64,000 nucleotides of DNA from Mesorhizobium sp. M4B.F.Ca.ET.203.01.1.1 (GTDB lineage: Bacteria; Pseudomonadota; Alphaproteobacteria; Rhizobiales; Rhizobiaceae): positions 434,001 through 498,000 of the forward strand of contig NZ_SRUO01000001.1 in the NCBI RefSeq assembly GCF_004791025.1, given 5' to 3'. The notes under the pieces were generated by a model. That model made no database searches. It was not told the origin of the DNA and saw only the letters and a program-made list of their open reading frames with translations. The position numbers were made by a program, and so were the translations under genes. This document shows positions 9,421 through 16,991 of this stretch, in pieces (position 1 is the first letter of the stretch; every line of letters begins with the position of its first letter).

Positions 9421-10357
9421 GCTTGCCCCCTTGCTGCGGCGAGGACAGGCCGTACTGGCGGATCTCGCGCACGCCGACGAGGCCGCTGACGACGCCGACA
9501 TGCATGATGCCGCGCAGCACGCTGCGGTTCCTGCGCACCGGGCTGATCGCGGTCAGCGCCGCCATGGCGAAGCAATAGGCGGCCTTGGCCGAAGCGAGGC
9601 CGACTTGCGCGACGCGCCTGATGCCGCTCGCGCCGTGCCCGATGAGGTGTCCGTGCGTCTGCCCGAAGCGGAAGCGGCGGCGGCGCAGCCAGTCGAAGGC
9701 CGCCCTGGCATGCGGCACGACTTCCTCGACCAGCGCATCCGGCGCAAAGGCGATGCGGCCGCCGTCCCTGACCATGGTGTCGAAGAACTCGGTGTCCTCG
9801 CCGCCGGTCTGGCCACGCGCCAGGCTGAAGCGGCGGCCGCGCAGGCTCGCTTCGCTGGTTCTCAAGAGGACATTGCAGGTATAGCCGGTGCGGATCTCGC
9901 CGCGCACCCAGACCGGCAAGGTCGAGTGGAAATCGCCCTTGCGCATCCAGGCCGGCGCATCCGATCCGTAGCGCGCCCGCACCGGTCCGAGCACGGCGGT
10001 GGCGCCGCTCGCCTCGGCAGTCGCCACGAGCTCGGCCAGCCAGCGCACCGAAGCGGTCTCGTCGTCGTCGATGAAGGCGACAAGATCCGACACGCTGGCG
10101 TCGAGGCAGGCGTTGCGGGCGATCGAGATGTTGCGCGCCGGCGCGTGGCGGTAGCGGATCGGCAGCTTTAGTTCCTGCGCAAGCGCCTTCACCAGCGGCT
10201 GGGCGCTCGGCTGGTCGTCATTGTCGGCGACGACCACGCCGATCTCGAAGCCGGCGGGCCTGTCCATGGCGGCGATGGAGCGCAGCGTGTCGGCAAGCTC
10301 GGGCCGCCGGAACGTGCAGACGCAGATATCGATGGAGCGGGTGTTGCCGGCCATCAC
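9410..10357 (-). CDS. exoM: ExoM-like glycosyltransferase, family 2
   Basis: 315-residue GT2 enzyme. The N-terminal SIDICVCTFRRPEL, VVVADN and FIDDDE (95-100) mark the nucleotide- and metal-binding parts, and TGGEDTEFF is the acceptor-side ED motif of this group. A hydrophobic stretch at ~240-275 may lie on the membrane. In succinoglycan synthesis ExoM adds an early glucose to the lipid-linked chain; here that role is inferred from family and gene order. Its ATG overlaps the end of exoA by four bases (ATGA), and its own end overlaps the start of exoO. Confidence 0.82.
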   Translation of the reverse strand: MMAGNTRSIDICVCTFRRPELADTLRSIAAMDRPAGFEIGVVVADNDDQPSAQPLVKALAQELKLPIRYRHAPARNISIARNACLDASVSDLVAFIDDDETASVRWLAELVATAEASGATAVLGPVRARYGSDAPAWMRKGDFHSTLPVWVRGEIRTGYTCNVLLRTSEASLRGRRFSLARGQTGGEDTEFFDTMVRDGGRIAFAPDALVEEVVPHARAAFDWLRRRRFRFGQTHGHLIGHGASGIRRVAQVGLASAKAAYCFAMAALTAISPVRRNRSVLRGIMHVGVVSGLVGVREIRQYGLSSPQQGGKHAA

Positions 10358-11349
10358 GCCACCCCGCGCTGCGATCGTCGCCCGAGGAGCTGCAGCCAGA
10401 AGCCGACGGACCAGCCGAAATGCATGACCATCGCCGACACGCCGACAAGCGTAAGTCCTGGGTTACGCTGCCGGATGGCGGTCGCGAGGCCGTAGCCGAG
10501 GCAGACCGCCGCCCACACCATGAACGGCACCGCCGCCAGCCAGTGGACGAAGGAGAAGGCGGCAAGCAGGACGACCGGGAACACCAGCAGCGGGATCATC
10601 TGCCGGAGCTTCGGCACCATGCGGTGCTTGAGCACGTTCCTGGCGCGGCCGCGGCCGTAGCCGAGATACTGGAAATAGAGGCTCTTCAGCGACGAGCGCG
10701 GATAATAGATCATATGCGTCCTGCCGCTCATCCAGATGCGGTGACCGGCCTGGCGCAGCCGGTAGTCGAGCTCGGCATCCTCATTGTGGCTGAAGGTCTC
10801 GTCATAGCCGCCGACCGCAGAGAAGGCCGCTATGCGCATCAACGCGTGGTGGCCGTGATCGACCCATTCTCCGGCCGACTGATGCCGGTGCTTGGAGCCG
10901 CCGGTGCCGAGCTTGGAATTCTGTGCCGCCGCCACCGCCTTCTGGACCGCGCCGGTGCCGCTGGTCAGCATGGAGACGACGACCGAATCGGCGCCGGTGG
11001 CCGAAGCCTCCTCAACCAGCCGGTCGCAATAATCGTCAGGGTAGCCGCCATGCGCATCGATGCGGATGAGGTAGCGCGCGCCATCGCCATGGCTGGCGAC
11101 CGCGAGATTGATCGCGGCACTCTGGATGCGCTTCGGATTGTGCATGAGCACGACCCGCGCATCGTGCCGGGTGATCCCCTCGACGATGCCAAGCGTGCCG
11201 TCGGCGCTGCCGCCGTCGGCAACGACGATCAGGGCGCCGAGCCTTTGCGCGGCGGGTCGCAACTGCTCGAGCAGCGCTCCGATATGGGCGGCCTCGTTCA
11301 GGCACGGAATCACGATCAGACTCGATGCTGGCACTGCGTTAGACGTCAT
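10354..11349 (-). CDS. exoA: ExoA-like glycosyltransferase, family 2, membrane-anchored
   Basis: 331-residue GT2. Motifs SLIVIPCLNEAAHI, VVADGGSADGT and the metal-binding RIDAH (96-100) are followed by HNEDAELDYRLRQAG, a typical GT2 acceptor motif, and by two or three C-terminal transmembrane segments (~250-320). ExoA adds the second sugar (beta-1,3-glucose) in S. meliloti succinoglycan; that specificity is inferred here. A short 15-base gap separates it from exoL and an ATGA overlap from exoM. Confidence 0.85.
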   Translation of the reverse strand: MTSNAVPASSLIVIPCLNEAAHIGALLEQLRPAAQRLGALIVVADGGSADGTLGIVEGITRHDARVVLMHNPKRIQSAAINLAVASHGDGARYLIRIDAHGGYPDDYCDRLVEEASATGADSVVVSMLTSGTGAVQKAVAAAQNSKLGTGGSKHRHQSAGEWVDHGHHALMRIAAFSAVGGYDETFSHNEDAELDYRLRQAGHRIWMSGRTHMIYYPRSSLKSLYFQYLGYGRGRARNVLKHRMVPKLRQMIPLLVFPVVLLAAFSFVHWLAAVPFMVWAAVCLGYGLATAIRQRNPGLTLVGVSAMVMHFGWSVGFWLQLLGRRSQRGVA

Positions 11350-11364
11350 GCGGTTCTTTCCATC

Positions 11365-12537
11365 CTATGCCAGCGCTTCGGCCGCAAAGGGCCCGGGCGC
11401 CGCCACAAGGCCGCGCAGCTTGTCGACGAAGGCGCGGCAGTCGCTGCGGTCGTAGCTCCAGGTCCTCGGATTGCGGGCCAGCACGCGGGTCTTGAGCTTG
11501 CCGAAGCGTTCCTGCTCCATCCGTCCGAGCGCCGTTTCGAGCCCTTCGGGCGTGGCCTCGGACAAGAGGACGCCGATGTCCTGCTGATTGAGGAAACGGC
11601 CGGTTTCGGTGTGGCCCATCGAGATGGGCACGGCGCCGAAGCGGCAGCCCTCGTAAAGGCGGTTGGGCAGCAGCCATTCGGAGTTCTGCCCGGCTTCGAA
11701 GAAGTCGATGGCCCAGGAAAAATGCACGTCGCCATAGATCGCCGCCATGTCCTCCGGGTTGCGGTAGGGTCCGCGAAAGGAGAGCCAGGGCTCGGCCTCG
11801 ACGAAAGCGTGGAAATCGGGAAATTCGGAGAGCGCCGGACGGCCGCGCAAGACGACCTCGAAACGTCCTTCGAGACGGCGGGTGAACTCGGCCAACAGCT
11901 CCAGCGAGCGGCGGCAGCGCAGGGCGCCGAACCAGCCGATGCGCCAAGGGGGTGCGGCGGGATTCTGCGCCTTCAATCGTTCATCAACGGCCACTGACGC
12001 GGTGTCGAAATATTTGTTCTCGACCAGTTCGACGGGCGCGGCGACCTGACCGAACGGCTTGAAATAATTGGCGATGAAGGCCGGAGAGGAGGTCACGAGG
12101 AGCTTAACGTCGCGGGCGAGATAACGTTCCGCGCCGCGCAGCGCCTTGCCGACCAGATCGTCGCGCAGCACCAGGCGATGGATGTCGAGGCATTCGTAGA
12201 CGAGCGGAACCCTGGCGCCGAGCGCGGCCTTGGCGCGGCGGGCAAGCGCCAGCATTTCGAGGTTGCGCGCAATGATGAGGTCGGGCCTCGGCATCGCCGC
12301 CAGCTTCGCGCCGATCCCGAACGCCGCCTTGGCGACCGCCGCCAGACGCTGGCCGAATCGGCCATCGCGCGTCGCGCCGAGATCGATCGGGCGCAATCCT
12401 TCGATGTCGGCAACCGGGCTGGTGGTGCGGCGGAAACCCGCCAGCGTCACCTTGGCGCCGCCTGCCCTGAGCATTGTGATCCGCCGGCGGACCGCCGGGT
12501 CGGATACGTCATGCACAAGGTACAAGACATGCAGCAT
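11365..12537 (-). CDS. exoL: ExoL-like glycosyltransferase (GT4-type fold)
   Basis: 390-residue GT-B-type glycosyltransferase, first gene of the exoL-A-M-O-N-P operon. It opens with MLHVLYLVHDVSDPAVRRR and has a donor-binding half with FFEAGQNSEWLLPNRLYEG and GAVPISMG. The frame is open to 12648, but the conserved start is ATG 12537: the extension is poorly conserved in type, and a partial copy of this very start is found at 16872. The name ExoL rests on family resemblance plus position next to exoA. The upstream DNA (12538-12660) is duplicated at 16873-16958 and carries the motif described at 12585. Confidence 0.7.
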   Translation of the reverse strand: MLHVLYLVHDVSDPAVRRRITMLRAGGAKVTLAGFRRTTSPVADIEGLRPIDLGATRDGRFGQRLAAVAKAAFGIGAKLAAMPRPDLIIARNLEMLALARRAKAALGARVPLVYECLDIHRLVLRDDLVGKALRGAERYLARDVKLLVTSSPAFIANYFKPFGQVAAPVELVENKYFDTASVAVDERLKAQNPAAPPWRIGWFGALRCRRSLELLAEFTRRLEGRFEVVLRGRPALSEFPDFHAFVEAEPWLSFRGPYRNPEDMAAIYGDVHFSWAIDFFEAGQNSEWLLPNRLYEGCRFGAVPISMGHTETGRFLNQQDIGVLLSEATPEGLETALGRMEQERFGKLKTRVLARNPRTWSYDRSDCRAFVDKLRGLVAAPGPFAAEALA

Positions 12538-12621
12538 GAAACTCGACCGCTGTTGGCCCACCCACGGCGAAGTTAGTACAGCTCTTGCTGCATCGCAACA
12601 TTTTTGGTGCAGTGTAGCAAG
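12491..12621 (-). repeat. exoL start plus promoter region, duplicated at 16826-16958 (copy A)
   Basis: About 130 bases containing the first ~15 codons of exoL and its upstream region align, with one or two single-base gaps and roughly one mismatch per eight to ten bases, to 16826-16958. Shared blocks include ACAAGACATGCAGCATGAAA, GGCCCACCC, GTTAGTACAG and CTTGCTGCA. The copies are in the same orientation, 4335 bases apart. Confidence 0.85.
12585..12600 (-). promoter_or_regulatory. TNTTGCRNTGCA motif upstream of exoL
   Basis: Read in the exoL direction the sequence is TGTTGCGATGCAGCAA, ending 47 bases before the ATG. It is a TTGC-N6-GCAA dyad. A related unit, CTTGCTACACTGCACCAA, lies directly upstream (12604-12621). 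Seven further genes in this window have the motif in the same orientation. Confidence 0.6.
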
Positions 12622-12635
12622 AAGGCGAGCATTTT

Positions 12636-12647
12636 TGTTGCGCTGCA
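12636..12647 (+). promoter_or_regulatory. TNTTGCRNTGCA motif upstream of the pyruvyl transferase gene
   Basis: TGTTGCGCTGCA on the plus strand, 135 bases before the ATG at 12783 and oriented towards it. It shares the 245-base divergent intergenic region with the exoL sites, which face the other way. Confidence 0.5.
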
Positions 12648-12782
12648 AAAAACATCCGTTAATCTTGGCTGTGCTCGAGCGCCAGCCAACCGTTGGCCCT
12701 ATGCCGCGCTTGGACGGCTACACGGATGCCGACCAGATCCAGCTGCCTGACCGTAGAACCAACTCACGAATGGGGTGATACG

Positions 12783-14168
12783 ATGAACATCGTCGTTGAA
12801 AACACAGTCTGCCTGAATACCGGGGATGCAGCAATTCTGCTGGCGATCCGCCATATCCTCAAGGCAGTTGTCGGCGACGAACCGCGGTTCTTCGTCTTCG
12901 ACAGCCAGCCTGAAGTCGCCGCAAAACTCTACCCCAAGAAGGACTACCCGGACTTGGAATTTCACAAGCTGCTGTCGGAAACCATGTTCCGTTACAGCTA
13001 CGGCAGCGGGCTGAAACACCGGCTAAAGCCGCATTATAACCGGCTCGTTCTTGGGGTTTTGCAGCGTTTCGGCACCGAAAGCTTCATTAGCCGCATCTTG
13101 TTCGGCGAAAGCGCCCGCCGCAGCCTCGAGATCTATCGGAACGCCGATCTCGTGGTCACGACAGGCGGCACCTATCTGGTCGAGAATTACAATCTCGAAA
13201 GGCGCCTGAACCAATTCCGTGTCGATGCGATCCTCGGTAAGGATCCGGTTTTCTTCACGCAATCCCTCGGTCCGTTCAACAAAAGTTACAATCGACAGGA
13301 ACTGGGCCCGATCTTCGACCGGAGCCCGCTCATCCTGCTTCGCGACGAGCGCTCCAGAAACCACATACTGGACATGGTGAAGGAGCCCGGTAAGTGCCAC
13401 GTCGTGGCCGATGCCGTCTTTGCGCTCGCCGACACGGACAGGATCGGGAAACGGCTGGCTTCCGCCCAACCGCCGGTGGAAACGGGCCGCGTCGCCATCT
13501 CCGTCCGCCACTGGAACTATGTCAATGACGGTGAAGGCGGCATGCGCCGCTATCTCGATTCGGTGCGCGAAATCGCAACCATCCTCGTCAGGGATCACGG
13601 CAAGGAAGTGACCTTCGTCTCCACCTGCCAGGGCGTGCCGGAATACGCGCATGACGATTCCAAGACGGCGCGCGCAATCGTAGCCGAGCTTGATCCGGAG
13701 ATCGCCAAGCATGTCAGCGTGGACGCTTCGTTCCACACCCCGGACCAGTTGATGGCGCTGGTGAAAGGCTTCGACTTCGTCGTCGCGACGCGCATGCACA
13801 TGATGATCATGTCGCTTTGCGTCGGCACGCCGGTGCTGCCGATCGCCTATGAATTCAAGACCAAGGAAGTCGCCAAGCGCGTCGGTGTCGCAGACCTGTT
13901 GCTCGACATCGACACGGTGACGCCGCAGGAGGCAGCCGAAAAGCTCGGCAGGTTTGCCGCCAACCTCGACCAGTATCGCCGTACCAGCCTGCAGGCCGTG
14001 CTTGAAGAGCATGCTTCGGCAATGTCGGCCACAGGCTTGCTGAAGCCACTTGTTCCAGGTGCTTCAGCGGATGTTGCGCGCGATGTTGGGAAGGGTGGCG
14101 GAAAGCATCCTGCGCGATTGGGGAAAGATCAGCATCAGGACGAGGGCAAACCCGTAGTTGAGGCATAG
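12783..14168 (+). CDS. Polysaccharide pyruvyl transferase family protein
   Basis: 461-residue protein of the PS_pyruv_trans family, which transfers pyruvate from phosphoenolpyruvate as a ketal onto EPS sugars. Family features are the N-terminal NTGDAAILLAI (N-x-GD), VVTTGGTYL, FTQSLGPF, and the C-terminal VVATRMHMMIMSLCVGTPVLP with its R-x-H. I chose ATG 12783 over the upstream open frame because the family domain starts there. It is the only plus-strand gene in this block, divergent from exoL. Its last 105 bases overlap the 3' end of the flippase gene on the other strand. It may fill the role of ExoV, but it is longer than the ExoV proteins I recall. Confidence 0.85.
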   Translation: MNIVVENTVCLNTGDAAILLAIRHILKAVVGDEPRFFVFDSQPEVAAKLYPKKDYPDLEFHKLLSETMFRYSYGSGLKHRLKPHYNRLVLGVLQRFGTESFISRILFGESARRSLEIYRNADLVVTTGGTYLVENYNLERRLNQFRVDAILGKDPVFFTQSLGPFNKSYNRQELGPIFDRSPLILLRDERSRNHILDMVKEPGKCHVVADAVFALADTDRIGKRLASAQPPVETGRVAISVRHWNYVNDGEGGMRRYLDSVREIATILVRDHGKEVTFVSTCQGVPEYAHDDSKTARAIVAELDPEIAKHVSVDASFHTPDQLMALVKGFDFVVATRMHMMIMSLCVGTPVLPIAYEFKTKEVAKRVGVADLLLDIDTVTPQEAAEKLGRFAANLDQYRRTSLQAVLEEHASAMSATGLLKPLVPGASADVARDVGKGGGKHPARLGKDQHQDEGKPVVEA

Positions 14169-15527
14169 CGCCAGGGCCACGGCGAGAAGGTCTGATTGGC
14201 CCGCGAGCGACGCCGGCAGCCCGAGATAGGCCAGCCAGGCGAGCAGGGACGAGACGATGAAGAGCCCCTGCATGATCAGGAAGTCGCCGGCAGTCACCGG
14301 GCCGACACGGTGGACCAGCACGGCAAGCACCGGAACGCGCAGCACGTAGCCGCTAATCGCGTAGGCGGCCGCGACGCCGACAGCGCCCCAATGCAGGCCG
14401 ACGATGAAGGCGGCGACCGTCGTCAGCGACGAGTAGATGCCCCACTGAAACATGGTCTTGGTCTTGCCCTGGCAGATGAATATCCACCCCGTGGTGCTTG
14501 AGACGGACTGCGTCAGGCTGGCGATGCCGAGCCAGGCAAAAATAGGCGCCACGGCGGTCCAGCGCGGCCCGAAAAGGAGCGCGACCACCTGATCCGAGGT
14601 CAGCGTCAGCGCCGCGATACCAGGCATGGTTACGGCCGCCAGCATCCAGTTGGTTCGCACGTAAAGGTCGCGAAACCGTGCCTTGTCGTCGTGAATTCGG
14701 CTGAGCAGAGGCACCATCACGCGCGTCAGCGGCTGGGTGATGTTCTGCAATGGGAACAACAGCAGCTTGTAAGCGCGGTCGTAATAGCCGAGCTCGATTG
14801 CACCGGAATATTTTCCGATGAGGATGTTGTCGAGATTGCGCGAGAAAAAGTTGACGAGGTTGAAGCCGGTCAGATTGGCGCCGAACGACAATATATCGCC
14901 GTCGACTTTCAGGTCCGGCCGCGACGGCGTCCAACGGACCACCAGCCATGCTGCCGCCAGCGCAACGACTGCCGCGACAGCCGGCCCCAACACCAGCGAC
15001 CAGTAGCCCATTCCCGCCCAGGCCGCGATCGCGGCGGCGAGAAGTCCGGCAGCGGCGGTTACGACATCGTTGAGCGCCAGCTGGCCGAATTGCAGGTGGC
15101 GGTTCATCAGCGCCAGCGGCACCGCGGCAATACTGCCAAGCAGCAGCGGCAGAGCAGAGGCAAGGGTGATGCCGAGCATGCGCTGATCGCCGTAGAAGGC
15201 GGCAATGGCCGGCGCGAGGGCTGCAACCACCACGGAGCTGCCCAATCCGACAAGCGCGCTGACCCAGAAAACCTGATTGAGCTGTCGGTCGCTGATGTCC
15301 TTGCGCTGGACCAGCGCCTGCTGCAGGCCAAGGTTTTGCAGCAACCCGACGAAGGCGACGATCGGTCCGACGGACGCCACCAGGCCGAAATCCTCGGGCA
15401 CAAGAAGTCGGGCGAGGATGATGACCGAGATGAACTGGATCACCATCTTGAAGCCTTGCGAGCCGGCCGTGACCAGCCCGCCTCGCAGGGCGACGCGGCC
15501 GAACTGAGGAGGCGGGTTGGCATTCAT
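14064..15527 (-). CDS. Wzx-type polysaccharide flippase (ExoT-like)
   Basis: 487-residue polytopic membrane protein, about 12-14 hydrophobic helices, of the MOP/polysaccharide-transporter superfamily (WzxC-like). It would flip the lipid-linked repeat unit to the periplasm. Typical stretches are GGLVTAGSQGFKMVIQF in helix 1, ILARLLVPEDFGLVA and NLDNILIGKYSGAIELGYYDRAYKL. Its ATG overlaps the stop of the preceding GT4 gene (ATGA at 15524-15527). ExoT has this role in S. meliloti, so functional equivalence is likely, though orthology is not shown. Its 3' end overlaps the pyruvyl transferase gene by 105 bases. Confidence 0.87.
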   Translation of the reverse strand: MNANPPPQFGRVALRGGLVTAGSQGFKMVIQFISVIILARLLVPEDFGLVASVGPIVAFVGLLQNLGLQQALVQRKDISDRQLNQVFWVSALVGLGSSVVVAALAPAIAAFYGDQRMLGITLASALPLLLGSIAAVPLALMNRHLQFGQLALNDVVTAAAGLLAAAIAAWAGMGYWSLVLGPAVAAVVALAAAWLVVRWTPSRPDLKVDGDILSFGANLTGFNLVNFFSRNLDNILIGKYSGAIELGYYDRAYKLLLFPLQNITQPLTRVMVPLLSRIHDDKARFRDLYVRTNWMLAAVTMPGIAALTLTSDQVVALLFGPRWTAVAPIFAWLGIASLTQSVSSTTGWIFICQGKTKTMFQWGIYSSLTTVAAFIVGLHWGAVGVAAAYAISGYVLRVPVLAVLVHRVGPVTAGDFLIMQGLFIVSSLLAWLAYLGLPASLAGQSDLLAVALALCLNYGFALVLMLIFPQSRRMLSATLPNIARNIR

Positions 15528-16693
15528 ACGGGTGATCTCATCTTACAAAGCTGCGTTGCCATCTGCGCGAACCGCTCGTTGAGCATGTCCGCATTGAAAT
15601 CCGCCTCGATCTTCTTTCGCGCAGCGAGCGCGATCGGCTCACACAGCTTTGGGTTCTCGGCGATCCAGGTGAGTTTGCCGGTCAGCGCCGCGACGTCCCG
15701 CTCGGGCGCGAGAAAACCTGTCTTCTGGTCCTCGATCAGCTCGGGAATGCCCGAATGATAAGTGCTGACCACGGTCAAGCCGGCGGCCATGGCCTCCATC
15801 AGGGCAACCGGTATGCCCTCGAGATCGCCATCGCGCGCGCCGACGCTCGGCAGAACAAACACATGGGCATCGCGCAGGCGCTGCTTGACCTCGGCATGCG
15901 GGCGTGGGCCGAGGAAAGTCACCCTGTCGGCGATGCCGAGATCGGCGGCAAGCCGCTTCAGCTCTTCCAGCAGTTCGCCGCCGCCGATCACCGAATAGCT
16001 CCAGTCGCGGCGCGGCAGGGCGGCAAGCGCACGAAGCGCATACTCGATGCCCTTCTTCTCGGTCAGACGGCAAACAGAGATGAATGACAGCGTGTCCCGC
16101 TCCCAGGACCGCCACCGGTACTCTATCTCGCCAGGCCGCACGCCCATATGGTGCACCACGACCTTCGCTGGCGGTGCCCCGACATCGATCAGGGCGTTGC
16201 TGAAAAAGGCATTCACCGGCAGTTGGAGAACGCCTTCTTCGAAGACGGTCTTGTAGCGTGCAAGCGTATTGTCATGCATCGGCCCGCCGACATCATTGCC
16301 ATGGAATATCGTCACCAGCGGTGCGGAAATCCTGCCCCGCTTGATGACGCGGGCGACGCGCAGGCCGTTGGTGCCGAAATGCGCAACGATGACGTCGGCC
16401 TTCCGCAATTTGTGCGCGTTGACGAGATCGAGGGCGGTCGAGAGCTTGTCCCACAGCCTGCCTGACCATTTCCTGAGGAGTGGCCGATGGCGGCCGAGGC
16501 TACCCCACCAGCACACGACCTTGCCGGGCAGCGCCTGCCAGCGCCGATCGTCGATATTGTGTTCCTTGCCGAAGGTCGTCTCGTTGCAGACGACGCCGAC
16601 TTCCATGCCGTGTTCAAGGCATCCGGCTATCTGGTCGAGGACGAAAGTCTCGGACAATGAAGGAAACTTGTCCACCACGAAGCAAATCTTCAT
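15524..16693 (-). CDS. GT4 glycosyltransferase, WcaL/AmsK-like (paralog 1)
   Basis: 389-residue GT-B retaining glycosyltransferase. The N-terminal start is MKICFVVDKFPSLSETFVLDQ; HFGTNG and IFHGND mark the acceptor half; SVCRLTEKKGIEYALRAL and EGIPVALMEAMAAG are the GT4 donor-site E-x7-E region. It resembles WcaL of colanic acid synthesis by family. The product is closely related to the next gene (16992-18245), so the pair probably arose by duplication. Its ATG at 16693 overlaps the stop of a 60-codon relic of exoL (16690-16872) by four bases, so translation may be coupled to that leader. Confidence 0.85.
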   Translation of the reverse strand: MKICFVVDKFPSLSETFVLDQIAGCLEHGMEVGVVCNETTFGKEHNIDDRRWQALPGKVVCWWGSLGRHRPLLRKWSGRLWDKLSTALDLVNAHKLRKADVIVAHFGTNGLRVARVIKRGRISAPLVTIFHGNDVGGPMHDNTLARYKTVFEEGVLQLPVNAFFSNALIDVGAPPAKVVVHHMGVRPGEIEYRWRSWERDTLSFISVCRLTEKKGIEYALRALAALPRRDWSYSVIGGGELLEELKRLAADLGIADRVTFLGPRPHAEVKQRLRDAHVFVLPSVGARDGDLEGIPVALMEAMAAGLTVVSTYHSGIPELIEDQKTGFLAPERDVAALTGKLTWIAENPKLCEPIALAARKKIEADFNADMLNERFAQMATQLCKMRSPV

Positions 16694-16872
16694 CGGCAGG
16701 ATGCGCTCGCGCGGATATCGACCAGGCGCCCCGTTCCGCACGACCACGCGGGACGTGCGCAAACCTTGCGGGATGGCTGTGGGAAATCATCTTCGACCGC
16801 GCCGGGAGCCGGTGTGCTCTCAATGACAGCCGGGCCGGAAACGTCGTGCCCGAGGCACAAGACATGCAGCAT
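16690..16872 (-). pseudogene. exoL 5' fragment acting as a possible coupled leader ORF
   Basis: 60 codons. The first 16 residues, MLHVLCLGHDVSGPAV, match ExoL MLHVLYLVHDVSDPAV at 13 of 16 positions; after that the sequence diverges and has no domain. It ends in TGA overlapping the ATG of the downstream GT4 gene (ATGA, 16690-16693). The upstream DNA is a copy of the exoL promoter region, including the regulatory motif 49 bases before this start. I read it as a duplicated, truncated exoL start that now delivers transcription and perhaps ribosomes to the GT4-flippase operon. Confidence 0.6.
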
Positions 16873-16958
16873 GAAACTTGACCGCTGTTAGGCCCACCCG
16901 CGGGGGACGTTAGTACAGGTCTTGCTGCACTGCAACATTTTTGCTGCAGCGTAGCAAG
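16826..16958 (-). repeat. Copy B of the exoL promoter/start region
   Basis: Counterpart of 12491-12621, same orientation. It includes the relic start codon at 16872 and two motif units at 16922-16937 and 16941-16958. The remaining bases up to the next gene end (16959-16991) show nothing further. Confidence 0.85.
16922..16937 (-). promoter_or_regulatory. TNTTGCRNTGCA motif upstream of the leader/GT4-flippase operon
   Basis: In the gene direction it reads TGTTGCAGTGCAGCAA, ending 49 bases before the relic ATG. The related unit CTTGCTACGCTGCAGCAA lies immediately upstream at 16941-16958, the same tandem layout as at exoL. Confidence 0.6.
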
Positions 16959-16991
16959 ATTTCCCGCAACTTCACGCCGCCGTTGAATCAA

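Noticed and set aside
12585-12621. Tandem motif units as a plain sigma-70 or sigma-54 promoter
   Set aside because: I found no -10 box at a constant distance among the eight sites and no GG-N10-GC in the right direction, so an operator or unknown element is the safer reading.
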